Part shown: in pieces, positions 52,638 through 64,000 of the stretch | Position numbering within the stretch: the first letter of the stretch is position 1 | How the letters are laid out: every line of letters begins with the position of its first letter | NCBI GenBank assembly: GCA_013399305.1 | Contig: VXAI01000157.1 | Location: 1,526,270 to 1,590,269 of the forward strand | Length of the DNA: 64,000 nt | Source of the DNA: Rostratula benghalensis | Lineage: Eukaryota > Chordata > Aves > Charadriiformes > Rostratulidae | Direction of reading: 5' to 3' | Notes under the pieces: generated by a model | What the model was told of the DNA's origin: nothing | The model's input: only the letters and a program-made list of their open reading frames with translations | Databases searched by the model: none | Program-made: the position numbers and the translations under genes

Positions 52638-55212
52638 TACTTCTAGTCAACTCAGAAAAACAGGATTTGAACAGCAAAACCATGAATCTTGTTTGACCAG
52701 TGTGTCTGCTTTGCAGTCATATGATAGAGACGTTAAAAAAAATGAAAAATCCTAAAACATATGGACAGATCCGAATATCATATTGAAAATCCAATTTTTT
52801 GCCCTCTGGGTGTAACTCTGGAAATGTGGATTTGAGAGAAAAAACTAAACTCACTTAGAAATCTTTCCTGTTGCATGTCCTTAGTATTTGCTTGTAGATA
52901 TCACATTGGTAAGAGCTGAAATGCCATTCCATAAACAATACCATAGCTATTTAAGAATGCAGGCATCCTATTATATACACTGTTTGTTGAAGGCTAAAAT
53001 AAAGATTTAAATCACATTGGAATAGCTTGTTTTCTTAATAGATGATTGAAGAGTTATACATTTGTTGTATGTGGTGGGAATGCAACAGAATTCCCCTTGT
53101 CCCTTCTCTCATAAAATTTTAGACAGATTTCTTTTTTACTTTATGAGCCGTCACCAACAGTATATGGATAAGTTTATAGATAAGTATCCTATGTGACAAT
53201 AAATTTTGTACTGCAGTCTATTCAGTTTTCAGTCATGAAGCTTAGTGTTATTACAGCCAGTTACAATAGGATAAAATGCCTTGTTAATTTAGCATTTTAT
53301 TTACTAATACTTATGGAACTCAGGAATATGTAATTTTAATTCTACCATCTAAAGAACGTCTTTACTTTATATGCACTCCAGGCAGAATATGTCCCAAAGT
53401 TCAAAATTTGAGTCTGATAAAAAAAATAAAAATATTTAAAGTAAATATTTCTGATAAAACTCATGGTACATGTTGAATTTTAAGAATTGAGTCTACATAC
53501 TGGAAATTTCTCCATTTAACTGTCCAGATCTTCATGTCTTTCTGCGCAACAAGAGTAGATGTGTATTAATCTCCTAGACTATAAAATAAACTGAACAGCA
53601 TCTAGCTTAGGGATAGGTGCAATATATTGTCTCTCTACAGCTTTTAAGTTCTGTTGTTTTTCTTCTCCCATCTTATTCATTTATATTCCTCTAACTTCTC
53701 ATCTGCAAACCCTTGTTAGCTTTCTCTTCTGTTCTTTCCTTTCTAAATATGACCTGTTAAGCCTTACCTAGCAGCCTCTCACTCACACTTTCTACAGCAC
53801 TGTGCTTTAAAATTGAGCAAGGGAAAAAAGCAATTTTACCAGGCTCACACTGAATTTGAGTCTCCTTCACTCAGCAAAGAAACCCATTGTTTACAAGCTG
53901 TGAGTGAATACCACGTGAGCAGGTGAAAATGGGAATTTGAGGGGTGTGATAAGGGGTTTTTATCTATAATGCATTCATCCCGCAGAGTCCTTGTACAACA
54001 GCTGTAACTAGACCTTGTAGTATTAGAAAATTGCTAATAGTTTTCTAAGTGAAGAGCAGAAAAGGAAACAGATGGAGGGAAGAGGCTGTTTGCAGTCTAG
54101 CACATCTTGATTCATGTGTTTTTAAATTTTAATTCGTCTTCCTTCATCTTTCCTTCTTCACAGACAAGGGAGTTAATTTTTAATAGCAATAGTGTCCTAT
54201 TGATAACATCAATGTGATCTCCTTCCAGTGCCTACACTGGCCATCATGCAAATAGTGATTGCTGAGTGTTGTTGGGAACATTCTCTATTTCCATGTATTA
54301 TTCAGAGTACCTAGAAATAACTGTTTAAGTACCTTGTTAAGAGCATTAAGAAGAAAACTCTGCTAACGTCAGAGAATGCAAAAAAAAATTTAAAAATCTG
54401 TGATGCTTTGTGTTACAATGATTCAGCACATACCACTGATTATAGTGCAAGAAAATCAAGAATTTTTAATCATCACCAAGGAAGAAACTGTTATTGGACT
54501 TACCTATGAAATTCTTCTAAAAATTGCACTGAAGACTGTGGAAAAAAATATATTGGTCTTATCTGTCAAAAAAACCCCACAACCAAACACTCATCTCTTA
54601 TATGGAGTACTGAAGTGCAATTATTTTATTACATTATCTAAAACAAGTAGATTATTCAGAAGCTGTTAAAGCATTCTTAGTCTGCACTGTCTGAGGTAGA
54701 AGCTTCCTACATAACTTAACCCCACTCCCTTTTTTTTTTAAACTATTTATCTTTTCAACTTCAGCTTGATTGCAACCATCAGCTGTTTATGCAAGACAGG
54801 AATTCAAAACATCTAACATCCATTTAATGTGTGACTTCATAACATAGAAACATAGACAATTACATCAGGTTGTCTTCCATCAATTGGAAATATATAAGGC
54901 AAGACCAACTTCCTATGCTTGTGCCATACTACATGTGATTCATCCACAAGAACTGCCTGTGGTCCTAAAAGAAGCCTCAGTGCCATGCAAGGTGTTATCC
55001 ACCCCTCCTGGCTGGGATTTGGAATCTGAAGCTTTATTAGAACTTTATCTACTGAAGAAGTATGTCCTTACCATGATAAAGGCAGGCAATGGGAAATTCA
55101 GAGTCTTGATTTCTCTGTATTTACACTGATGTATTCAGGTGTTCAAATCAATAGAGAAGAGGAGAAAAAAACATAAGCCATCAATATTGACCTTTCTTTT
55201 CCGCTACTGCAG
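52501..55212. other. Intergenic AT-rich DNA
   Basis: Only short frames are present (90 codons or fewer), with no known family. No mobile element is recognised. Confidence 0.55.
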
Positions 55213-55560
55213 GTCACATGTTCAGAAGCACTCTTTAGCTCTGCATTTACATGAGCAGGTGAGTGATGTTGCCAAGCCTGGCTCTTGTGAGGAGTGCAGA
55301 AAAGGGACACAAGGAGACATGGCAAATGTAAATGAAGGATGTCCCCAGAGTCCCTGCAGGTCGGTGGTTGAGTACAGCCCTCCCAAGGGAAGTGCTGAGA
55401 CTCTTGGAGTCACCAGGGCCAGCAAGCCCCATTGTTCTGAGAGCAGATCCAGGCCAGGGAGAAATCACCACAGGTTTGGTTACTCTTATCATCGCAGTCC
55501 TGGAGAAGTCAGATATCACTGGGATAGAGGCCAGAGGCAATCTTCCCTCTGCTTCTCATA
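55213..55560 (+). other. GC-richer patch with candidate mini-exon and overlapping frames
   Basis: A pyrimidine-rich acceptor-like sequence (cttttccgctactgcag) ends at 55212. A near-perfect donor, CAG|GTGAGT, lies at 55256-55264 and delimits a hypothetical 46-nt exon. The following 300 bp are richer in G and C and are open in several frames at once: a + frame of 140 codons (55139-55561), a second + frame of 134 codons (55332-55736) and a - frame of 97 codons. Simultaneous openness is expected from base composition. None of the peptides has a recognisable domain. The segment might be a fragment of an unrecognised retroelement or a transcribed exon. Confidence 0.2.
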
Positions 55561-58500
55561 GAAGAATGAGGGGCAATCTGGGCAGTATATGCTGCAGAGA
55601 GGGAATCTTTGCCAACGCAAGAAAAAAAAAGAAAAATATCTCATATAAAATATCCATATCTCATATAAGAAATTTGGCTTCTAGAGACAGAGACTTTAAA
55701 ACCTACAGACATTTTAGGGAAATTTCATTCCATTAAGGCAGGGAGGAAATAAGATAATCCTTGATTTAAAGATCAGATCTTATATTGCCAACAAAACTAT
55801 TTGGAGACAACTATCATGTTAAACTACTGGTTTGTATTTACAGTGCCTGTAGTCAGGCAAGGCAGTACCTGCCAAAGTGGGATGAAACCCAAATTTATCC
55901 TACTTCTCCTTTAAAAGATAGCAGAGTGACAGAGAAACTTAAAGGTATTAGAAACATTTATATACATTAGTGGGTTTTAACTATTACTTCTAGACTAACG
56001 GATGTTAATTTGCAATTTTCTATACTTATTCAGGATTAACAGAATGTCTTGTCAAAAGTGGTCAGTTATTCAGTTAACCACTGCTACCAAATCCTTATTA
56101 AACACTGGCTGTCCCAACTTGAAATAGGTAAAGAGAGAGAGGACAACAGCCTTGACGGACGAAAAAGCCTTGACTATGGGTAGTGCAAGAGAAAAGTGAG
56201 ACATACCTTAGACTGAGATATTTGCCATCAGGATTAAAATAGTAAATAGTTGGAAGTAATAGTCGATTTATTTATCCCTATGGTCTCCTATAGATATGTT
56301 AATTTTGTCAAAATTTAAGAATCTATGAAATAAAATTTATTCACATCTACTTAAATACATAGAATAACCCATTCCTGAAAGTGTCACGCTGTTTTGTTGT
56401 TTATGACTTGACGTATTCATGTGATTCTCAGCAAGCCTGAAGTTACTGTGCCACTCATCCATCCATTGCTTGGTAACTTTGAACCTGTCATGTAACTGAA
56501 ATTCATCACCCATAGAAAGATGTCACAAGGTGTCAAGCCACAGATTTGTCTTTCTTATCCTTTTGCTGCAAATGAGATTCTCCTGTCAAGATGATATAAA
56601 GTTTGAGGTGGAGGCGTCTAGCAAAATGTCAGAACCTTACCCACAGTGAGTTAGCACCAGCATTCACATCTGAATTCAGCTCTGGCAAAGGTAAGACTTC
56701 TTGAAATCAAACTAAGGACCAACTTTTCAAACATACTTGATCATCTCCTGGACTTACGTAAATGGCAGCTGGTTGATTTGCTACATCTGTCAACATTGAA
56801 TTTTGCAATACAGCCAAGAGAATATTTCTAGTATATTCTTCCATGACACAGAGCCTCACACATAGGCAGTGAAATAAAGGTGAGGATTGTGATCTCAGAA
56901 AGTCTCAATTCCAATTATTTCTGAAAACCCTGTTAAAAAATGTAGGGCTTTACTTATACTTCTGTTTAGTCTAGAACACAAGCAGAAAACATAGGACTTC
57001 AGAACTCTGTGAAATTTTTAATCTTGCTACTTGTGAAGGAAACAGTGGGAAAAGTCAGAAACTGGGGGAAAAGGAGAGGGGAATAAAAGTGGGAGGAACT
57101 TCTCAAAGATGGCAAGTTGTGAAATATGGATCAAAAACAATAAAAAAGTTTTCCTGCAAAATGTAAATATCACTATTTCTTTGAAGCACATACAAATGTG
57201 AGAGGTGTGTTGTATTTGTATATCCTGAAGAAAGCTTGTGTGCAACAAAAAGCAGAAGACGACCAAAACAAGAATGAAAAATAAATAAAATGAAGGTCAC
57301 ATGCTTGTCTTAATTTGCTTGGGTAAGCAAATAAATTTATTTCTTTGCCTGCAGCATAGATTGATCTAGCCTGGGAAGTCTTAAGGTTTACATCTTTTGA
57401 AGGCAATTTTCTACTAAAACCATAGCGGAGTAGAAGGATCATCACATACTAGTGTCCAACCAGCAAGATTATTGAAAAAAAAACCCTGTGGAGTGCTTTG
57501 ATATTTTTGCATTAAAAAAAAAACAGTAGTGTGTTTATAGTGTGAATTCATGATGGAACAGTTCTAGAGAAGGAAAAGAGCAGAATTATGCCAAAATATT
57601 AATTTTGTTAAGCTACTCTGTTCTGAACTGTGAGCTTAAACAGCAATGCAGTGACACTCGATCATGAAGGACAAAGAAACTAACTAACATCTAGTTATTA
57701 GGAATAAATAAGATGCTGCATTATATCTCTGAGTCTTATCAATCATGGTTATGAAAATAATAGAAAGTTGTAAGTGGTTACTGCAGTGTAGAATGATCCA
57801 TTTCAGACACTAAGAAAACTTTATTTTAATGGTTAAAAATTGCAATAGATAGGAAATTGTAGTATATGTGACCTATTGTGAAACAAACAATGGTTAATGA
57901 AAGGTCATATTATACTTGTTAACAGCTGCAGCAGCTGTGTTTAGAAAAATGCATAGCCTGAGTTATTTTTTAAAGTATTTTGTATTCATATTCCTGACCT
58001 ATCTTTTGTGCCACAGAGTTTTCATAGAATGTGTATCTAATAGCAAAGCCTGAATTGAGAGAAAGAAAAACTTTTATGATCTGCCACTTGGTCATTTCTG
58101 ACAATACCTTCTGTTGATTTATTACAGACAGTAATTCAGATCAGCTTCATGATTAGCCTTCCTAACTTCTCAGCATGTTAATGCCAGTCACTTTTTTTCT
58201 AGAAAATAATGACAACCTGTTACTGCCTCTCATGTCTTCATTTTTCACACTAAATAGTTATTTTGACTTGGACAGAGCTTCACAGAAGATGAAACTGTGG
58301 CATCATATTCCACTTTTATTGTTAGTATATCTAGTGCCTCTAAAGAATATGGCCTGATACATTAGTGACTCAGACTGTATCCCAATGGGAGCATGGTTTG
58401 GCTTCTGTACTAAAATGAACAGATGCTTTCCTAGAATTGGGCAATGACGCCTACTTATTTAAATGAAGGGCACGTTAGAAATTCCAATAATAATAATTTA

Positions 58501-61162
58501 AATTCAGTAGTGAACTATGGGAAAGATGAGAAAGAACCCTTATATAGCGTATTACTGCTTTTCTCTAACTTCCCAGTTGGTATGTCATTTCAGAGATAGT
58601 GAATTTTCATGAAATTTGACAAATGAAGCACGTGAATCAATTTTTAAACATAGGTTTAAATAAGTTGTCTGCTGATATGCAGACATAAATGATTTGTGTT
58701 TGAGACAGAGAAACATGCATGTCTATTCCTGGTTTTGGAGGTAAAATGACCTCCTGTGACTTGCCTTTTAGCATGGTACTTGACTTTACACTTGGTTGTA
58801 AACCATACAGAGTATAGTTAATTTAACTTGAAACATTTTTTTCTTTTTGTTTGTCCTTTTTTTTTTTTTTTTTAATTTTGCATTTTCATTGGAAAATTGT
58901 CCAGCCTTTCAGATTATGACTTCCCTTGTCTTAGCATTTTTTTGTGATTTGGTCATTTCTTAACTTCTTTCTTTTTTTCCCTGAAAAATCTCCTTTGCTT
59001 TCATGACCTGACTTACTCACCATCTCTTTGTTCATGACCTGCTATTCAAGACCTATGGTTTCTTTGTTTTTACTGCAAATCCTAATCCCTCTACACTGCC
59101 TGGGCTGACAACCACTTTCAGCCCTCTCTATTCACACTGAGGTCTGGATTTATGCAAGCAGCTTTAGGCGCTTTCTTAAGGACCCTATGTGAGAAGCCTG
59201 CTTGCCCAGGATATTGTATACCATCTGTTGGACAGAGCTAAGTTCCTACAGGGTGTAATTTGGTTCACCTCAGATCTTAAACACTTTGTGATGTTGCCTT
59301 CCCTCCCTCCCCATCCTGACTTTTATGTATACAAATAACGTCAGCATGCCAGAACCTCTTCCACTCTCAGTCAAAATGCTTGGTATCTAAACCTACAAAT
59401 TCTACAATTTGCCAAGAAGGCAAAACAAATGTGTGAGATTAGAAACAGAGAAAGCCAAATTCAGCATATTTTACAATGACTCTTCTTCCTCAGAGTCCGA
59501 CTAATAAAAACCCTTGTCAACACACAAAAGCTGCATCCTCAGGTAGAGAAATTCAAATCCGTTCATCCTAGTTTATGTCAACTTAGCTTGCAGCTGTTGT
59601 TCATCGAGATAGCTAAAGCAATGTGTAGCAAACTGATTTAAGGGTTCTTGTTTAAATTGAAAGCAAAATGAAATTGCTAATCTAGAACAAGTTATGTATG
59701 CTACAAAATTTGTTTGGAGGTGGCCTTTCTCTGTCATAACTTGCAACTGCTTCCTATGTTATGACCTCATAATAAATAATTAAATAAGAAAAGTATGGAA
59801 ATCTACAGCTGTATTCAAACATATAAAGTTGTGTTAGTTAGGAAAATTCTCTCTGCTGTAATCAGCACTTAAATCTTGTCCTTTATATTTTAAGGGTTGT
59901 CATAGGTTGTGCACACTATTTTAATTCAGTATTTTCAAGGTCTATAGATTGATGGCACAAAATTGCCCTGAATTTTTGACCAAACCAGGGACAAGGAATC
60001 ATCTGAAAAGGAAGCTATCATCAACAGCAAATAAATATAGCATGACACTATGTGCAGAGGATTGTGAGGTAAGACTTGGAAAGCTGAAACATGCATTTCC
60101 TGTCATTGCTTGAAACAAACAAACAAACAAAAAGTTGTCAATATTTCAGGGTCACCATATTTTTGGACTTGCCATGATTCTACCATATAGCACGCAAGCA
60201 CCACAAGGGTATTCCTCTTTTTTGATTTATAGCAGTATTAAAAACCCTAATGCTTTTTTGGGGAAACTATTCCCAACCAAAGTCAGTTTCTGCAAGAATA
60301 CTGTTTTGGAACTATAATGGTTGGGTTTGATATTCCTCATGCATATAAACAAGAGAACTTTTCTCTATTTTAAGGCTTTGCAGTACCTAATTGCAAAATC
60401 ATTTGAATGATTGCTCCTCTTTATTTCTTGCAGATTGTTCTTGCTTTCCTTTGGGCCTTCATTGGTCATGTTTTCTTGGTTTTCTGACTGGTTCTTATAC
60501 AGAAGAACTCTGCACAATCCTAGTGCAGGTCATGTTATATCTCCACCATCCCTGCCACGCTAATTCAAAGCCCTTAATGGACTCCTTAAAAATAAGAATA
60601 GCCTATGCCTTTTGTTTGTTAATTGCCTGACACTGAGTGAAAGTTATCAAAAAGGACGTCTGTCTTCTGTATTTTAGACAGAGGCTTACAGGCCTCTGTA
60701 TGTGCTTTCCACTTCTTTTTTATATCTTTGTTGTACCAAGCTGATTGAAAACATCTAGCTTCACTTTTGAGACACAAAGTCCAAGCTAGAGCAGCCTGTA
60801 TGTCTCCCACAGGCAGCTTTTATTAACTATGTGACCTCAGTACTAACGTTCTTGGGTTTTTCTGAGAAAGATAAATGATTTTGTGTGTGTATATGTGTCA
60901 GATGGTATGGGAGGGAGGCAATGTAAATACAAAAATTGAGTTTGATTTAATTCTCCTTCATCTACTAGGAAATACAAATCTTCCTACCAAATCCATTGCA
61001 CCAGCTTCCAGGCTCAGAGATCAAGTGTCCTTGTTCAAGCAGCCTTCTCAGGGTTTTTACATTTTATTAAAAAGCCCTTTTCAGTGAGGAACAAATCTGG
61101 CCAAAATTCATCGGCAGTGAACTTCTATATAACAACAACAACAAAATCGTGTCCAGCTAATT
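55561..61162. other. 5.6 kb without a recognised gene
   Basis: Contents are short frames only, a direct repeat of TATCTCATATAA at about 55638-55669, and a T17 run at 58857-58873. There is an (AAAC)n stretch near 60114-60131 and an (AAC)n stretch near 61131-61143. No CR1 is recognised. Confidence 0.55.
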
Positions 61163-61208
61163 AAAAAAAAAAAGAAGAAAAAAAAAAGAAAAAAAAAAAA
61201 AGGAATAG
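61163..61208. repeat. A-rich 46-bp segment, first copy
   Basis: The composition is A11, GAAG, A10, G, A13, GGAATAG. It is repeated base for base immediately after the single N at 61209. Confidence 0.97.
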
Positions 61209-61209
61209 N
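61209..61209. other. Single ambiguous base (N)
   Basis: One N sits exactly between two identical 46-bp copies, the pattern expected when two overlapping contig ends are abutted without merging. The local sequence is therefore probably duplicated in the assembly rather than in the animal. Confidence 0.9.
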
Positions 61210-61255
61210 AAAAAAAAAAAGAAGAAAAAAAAAAGAAAAAAAAAAAAAGGAATAG
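61210..61255. repeat. A-rich 46-bp segment, second copy
   Basis: This copy is identical to 61163-61208 in every homopolymer length. Real tandem copies of long A runs would normally differ in run length, which favours an assembly artefact. Confidence 0.97.
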
Positions 61256-62837
61256 TATTTTAAGCCATGCACAAGTATCTTTGACTTTCTGTGTTATTTG
61301 CCATCTGTGGTACTAACTTTTATGAAAAGATGTGGGACAGTGTGGACTCCCTGGTTAACCTAAGAGAATTCTGTTCATGTTTGCTTCTGTGAAACTAATA
61401 AACTACTTGAGAAGTGAAAGGAAAGAATCAGGTTGTTCATTCTCAGATAAACTACTTTTAACCGATTTGTGAGAAGTGCAGTCACTTTAGTTGGACTTGA
61501 ATGAACTGCCAAAAGTCATATAGAACCACATGCAAAAGAGAAGCATTTAAGCTGCCTGAAAATACCATCATGCTTCTTTCTTTTTCAAAATAGTGGGTAT
61601 AATATAAAGTCCACCTAACTCATCAGGTTTAATACTAACCAAAATCCATTCAGTCCTTCTTGTTAGGGAAAAGGAAGTGCAGCAACAGCAGGACAAATTA
61701 AGGTAGTCACTGCCATGTGCAGATTAAGAAATTATTTTAGACTGGGATTTATTGGTTTCTAAGTCTCAGAGACAGACCCACCTGCGCCTGTGAGACAGAG
61801 ATTGTAAGGGTCTTGTGGCCAGTACAACACGAGCTGGTGTTTGGAATGGATGGGAAGGAACAAAAAGTATACAACTGCCTGGAAGAGCCAGAGAAGAGGA
61901 CGTGCTCCACCTGGTTTTGGACCAGCCTGAACAACAATAGCCTTGAAGAGAGAAGAAAGACTTTTCGCTGCCAGATGATATAGAGATTCCAGTCAATAGG
62001 CAGATAGGGGAAATAAATCCCTGAGGGTAAGGTTACACAGTCAAGTAGCAATTACTTGCATCTTGCCAATGAAAAAGCTTAAGAGACAAAACAAAGTAGT
62101 GTACCTGATGCCATTCAGACCTATAAAGGCAAACAGTAGTCATTGGTGCTTAATGCAAAAGTTACTGCAAGCTTCCTTTTAAATGGAGAGCTAATGGGAT
62201 AGCTTTAAGATTGAAACAGATTGAAACTCAAGTGTTTTATGACAGAAAAGTGCTTATTCTGGGGGATGCAGAGAAAGAGAGAGATTTTGCTGTGTTTTTA
62301 ATAATGAAAGTCTGCAAAGAAAGATGTTTCCAAGGACTTATCTAAGAAAACAAAGTTTTCCACCTTACTCTTCATGAAGTTTTGTATAATGTATGTCAAA
62401 AGAATTATTCAAATAAACTGTCTGCTGATCTAGGGAATCACTTTTCCATTTAGAAATCTCTGAAATCAAACAAAACAATTAGAATACTGAAGTGGTTTAG
62501 TAAGATAAACTTCTTGTAGAAACCTGTGCCAGTGAGGGAGAGCTTCCTGCTCTGAGTAAGGGTGTTCTCATCCTACTGTGGGATGAGACCTCCATATGCC
62601 ACATCTCTTCTTCATCCCTTTCACTGTTTAGGGAAAGGAAATGTTGGTCAATGAGCTAGCAGGATGTAGCAGAAGCTCAGACATGGTGATCTGTGAAGAT
62701 ACTCAGAAAACAGAGCTGCAAAGTCTACTGAAAAAACACATCTCTCCTACCGTGTAGGGCTGACCATCCTTTTCAACCTACATGCAAAGGCCAGGAGCTG
62801 CCTTTTCAATGAACTGTTGTCTTTCTCTTTTGTCAGA
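61256..62837. other. Intergenic DNA
   Basis: Two overlapping - strand frames at 61749-62051 (76-100 codons) are chance frames with no family features. No element is recognised before CR1-6. Confidence 0.55.
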
Positions 62838-63560
62838 GAATTCTTCCTACTATCTAATCTAAATCTACCCTTTTTCAGTTTAAAGCTGTTACTTCTCATC
62901 CTATCGCTCCAGTCCTTTTAGCCTTCATCTCTACCTTTCCTGTAGGCCCCCTTCAGGTACTGGAAGGCAAATATAAGGTCTCCCTGGAGCCTTCTCTTCT
63001 CCAGGATGAACAAAACTCTTTCAGCTGGTCTTCATAGAAGTGCTCCTGATCCTTGATGATCTTCCTGTCTCTCTTCCGGATTTGCTCCATCAGATCCAAT
63101 ATAGACCCTACAGCTGAATCCAGTATTCCAGATGGAATCTCACAAGAGCAGAGCAGAGGAGCAGAATCACCTCACTTGACCTGCTGGCCATGTTTCTTTT
63201 AATGCAGCCCAGGACATGGTTGGCTTTCTGAGCTGCAAACACACATTTCCAGCTCCTGTTGAGCTTGTAAGCCACCATCACCATCAAAATCCCTTTCCTC
63301 CAGGCTGCCCTCAATCCAGTGATGTAGAAACACACAGCCAGTGTTTGTTGGACTAGATAATCTTTCAAGGTCACTTCCAATCCCTGGTATTCTCATGTTT
63401 AGGACCTTTCAGTTGGCATGGTTCAACTTCATGAGGTTTGCATGAGCCCACCTCTCAAGCCTGTCCAGGTCCCTCTGGATGTAGTCCCTGCCTTTGCCTT
63501 CTATGATTGGGCGGTGTGGTTTGAGCCCTTGATAGTGAAGATCATAGCAAAAAAAGTTGA
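62838..63560 (-). mobile_element. CR1-6: rearranged CR1 fragment, truncated at both ends
   Basis: This - strand CR1 encodes the RT C-terminus with segments equivalent to SRSSEVILLLCSALVR, FHLEYW and AAQKANHVLGCIKRN, and, upstream of them, IQRDLDRLERWAHANLMKLN. It lacks the usual 3' UTR: at about 62838 it breaks off within the coding region into unrelated DNA, so it has lost its 3' end. At 63341-63396 the coding strand is interrupted by a piece in the opposite orientation. Near 63490-63510 the sequence jumps from the post-catalytic RT region to the EN-RT linker (equivalent to [11 protein letters not shown]), so the catalytic core is missing. Both limits are approximate. Confidence 0.88.
63341..63396 (+). 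mobile_element. CR1 3' UTR fragment in + orientation inside CR1-6
   Basis: The sequence 'tgttggactagataatctt' followed by 'tcacttccaatccctggta' and 'ttctcatg' matches the CR1 3' UTR near the terminal octamers, read on the + strand. The surrounding CR1-6 reads on the - strand. It replaces part of the segment that normally encodes the stretch before LMKLNHAN. It may come from a separate small insertion or from rearrangement of the CR1-6 tail, which is missing at 62838. Confidence 0.7.
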
Positions 63561-64000
63561 GTACAACTTCATTGTTGTCTGCAGAGAGAGCCTTAAGTAC
63601 AGTGAGCTTTATAATATCATGTGTCTTCATGGACTGAAATGTCCTTGCACTGATGAAAAATTAACACAGTCTGGCAGGTTTGGGTTACAGTGTGACATCA
63701 GAAGAGGTACTGGGAAGAAAGCTAAAAAATTCATTCATTCCATGGTTGCATACGTTGTGCCTTTGCAGGTGCTCTGGAATTTGATTTAAACTTAGAATGA
63801 ATGCCCTTGGGGTGCTGGGTAAAACATCAGTAAACATTAGTATTGACTTCACAAAGAGGTCATATTGAGATCTAGGTTATTTATTGCCACATTAACCAAT
63901 CCTCCTTTCATTTTGTCGCTGGCAGCCTGTTTGGTAAAGTTTAACTTTATTTCTCCTGCTCCTTTGAATGTGACTTTTTGTACTGTTTAATACTAATGTG
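63561..64000. other. Intergenic DNA to the window end
   Basis: A 123-codon + frame ending at 63789 starts inside CR1-6 antisense sequence and has no independent support. Nothing else is recognised. Confidence 0.5.

Noticed and set aside
61749..62051. Overlapping - strand frames of 100 and 76 codons
   Set aside because: They are two frames over the same bases with no family features; considered chance.
1..64000. CRISPR arrays, operons, riboswitches, endogenous retroviruses
   Set aside because: No regularly spaced repeats, no bacterial gene organisation, and no gag/pol/env or paired LTRs were recognised; the only retroelement proteins seen are CR1-type.

Overview
The window looks like intergenic or deep intronic DNA from a bird. 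The main evidence is six recognisable copies of CR1, the dominant LINE retrotransposon of birds and other reptiles. They have the hallmark 3' ends: runs of the ATTCTGTG octamer on the + strand or its complement, the 'ttggactagatgatct...tcccttccaac' 3' UTR, and a reverse transcriptase C-terminus related to '[11 protein letters not shown]' and 'RGNRHKL'. The background is AT-rich, with simple repeats, poly(A)/poly(T) tracts, one 60-base N gap and one single N. I cannot name the species. I found no cellular protein-coding gene, tRNA, rRNA, CRISPR array or bacterial-type operon.

Layout: a (TTTC)n microsatellite opens the window. CR1-1 (+ strand, 3' end only) lies at 1.37-1.59 kb. A 185-codon open frame with hydrophobic segments but no usable early Met lies at 9.7-10.2 kb. 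A poly(T)/(CTCCT)13 tract lies at 11.05-11.14 kb. One arm of a 94-bp inverted duplication is at 17.8 kb and its partner is at 26.8 kb. CR1-2 (+) at 19.5-20.0 kb keeps an almost open reverse transcriptase tail. A 10-bp minisatellite (36.6 kb) and an ACTAGT-rich AT block (37.2-37.3 kb) precede CR1-3 (-, 38.9-41.6 kb), the longest copy, with endonuclease and RT remnants. CR1-4 (-, 46.1-46.8 kb) belongs to a visibly different CR1 lineage. The N60 gap is at 48.3 kb. A candidate noncoding terminal exon (splice acceptor plus AATAAA) is at 50.3-50.8 kb. CR1-5 (-) at 51.9-52.5 kb carries the longest ORF of the window. A GC-richer patch with possible splice sites is at 55.2-55.6 kb. A single N at 61.2 kb is flanked by two identical 46-bp copies and is probably an assembly artefact. 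CR1-6 (-, 62.8-63.6 kb) is a rearranged chimera.

No genes here can be said to work together. The recurring theme is CR1 decay: 5' truncation, frameshifts, loss of the RT catalytic segment in two copies, and one internal inversion. I do not see convincing evidence of a novel biological system. The best leads are the inverted duplication at 17.8/26.8 kb, the chimeric CR1-6, the candidate terminal exon near 50.5 kb and the unexplained open frame near 10 kb.
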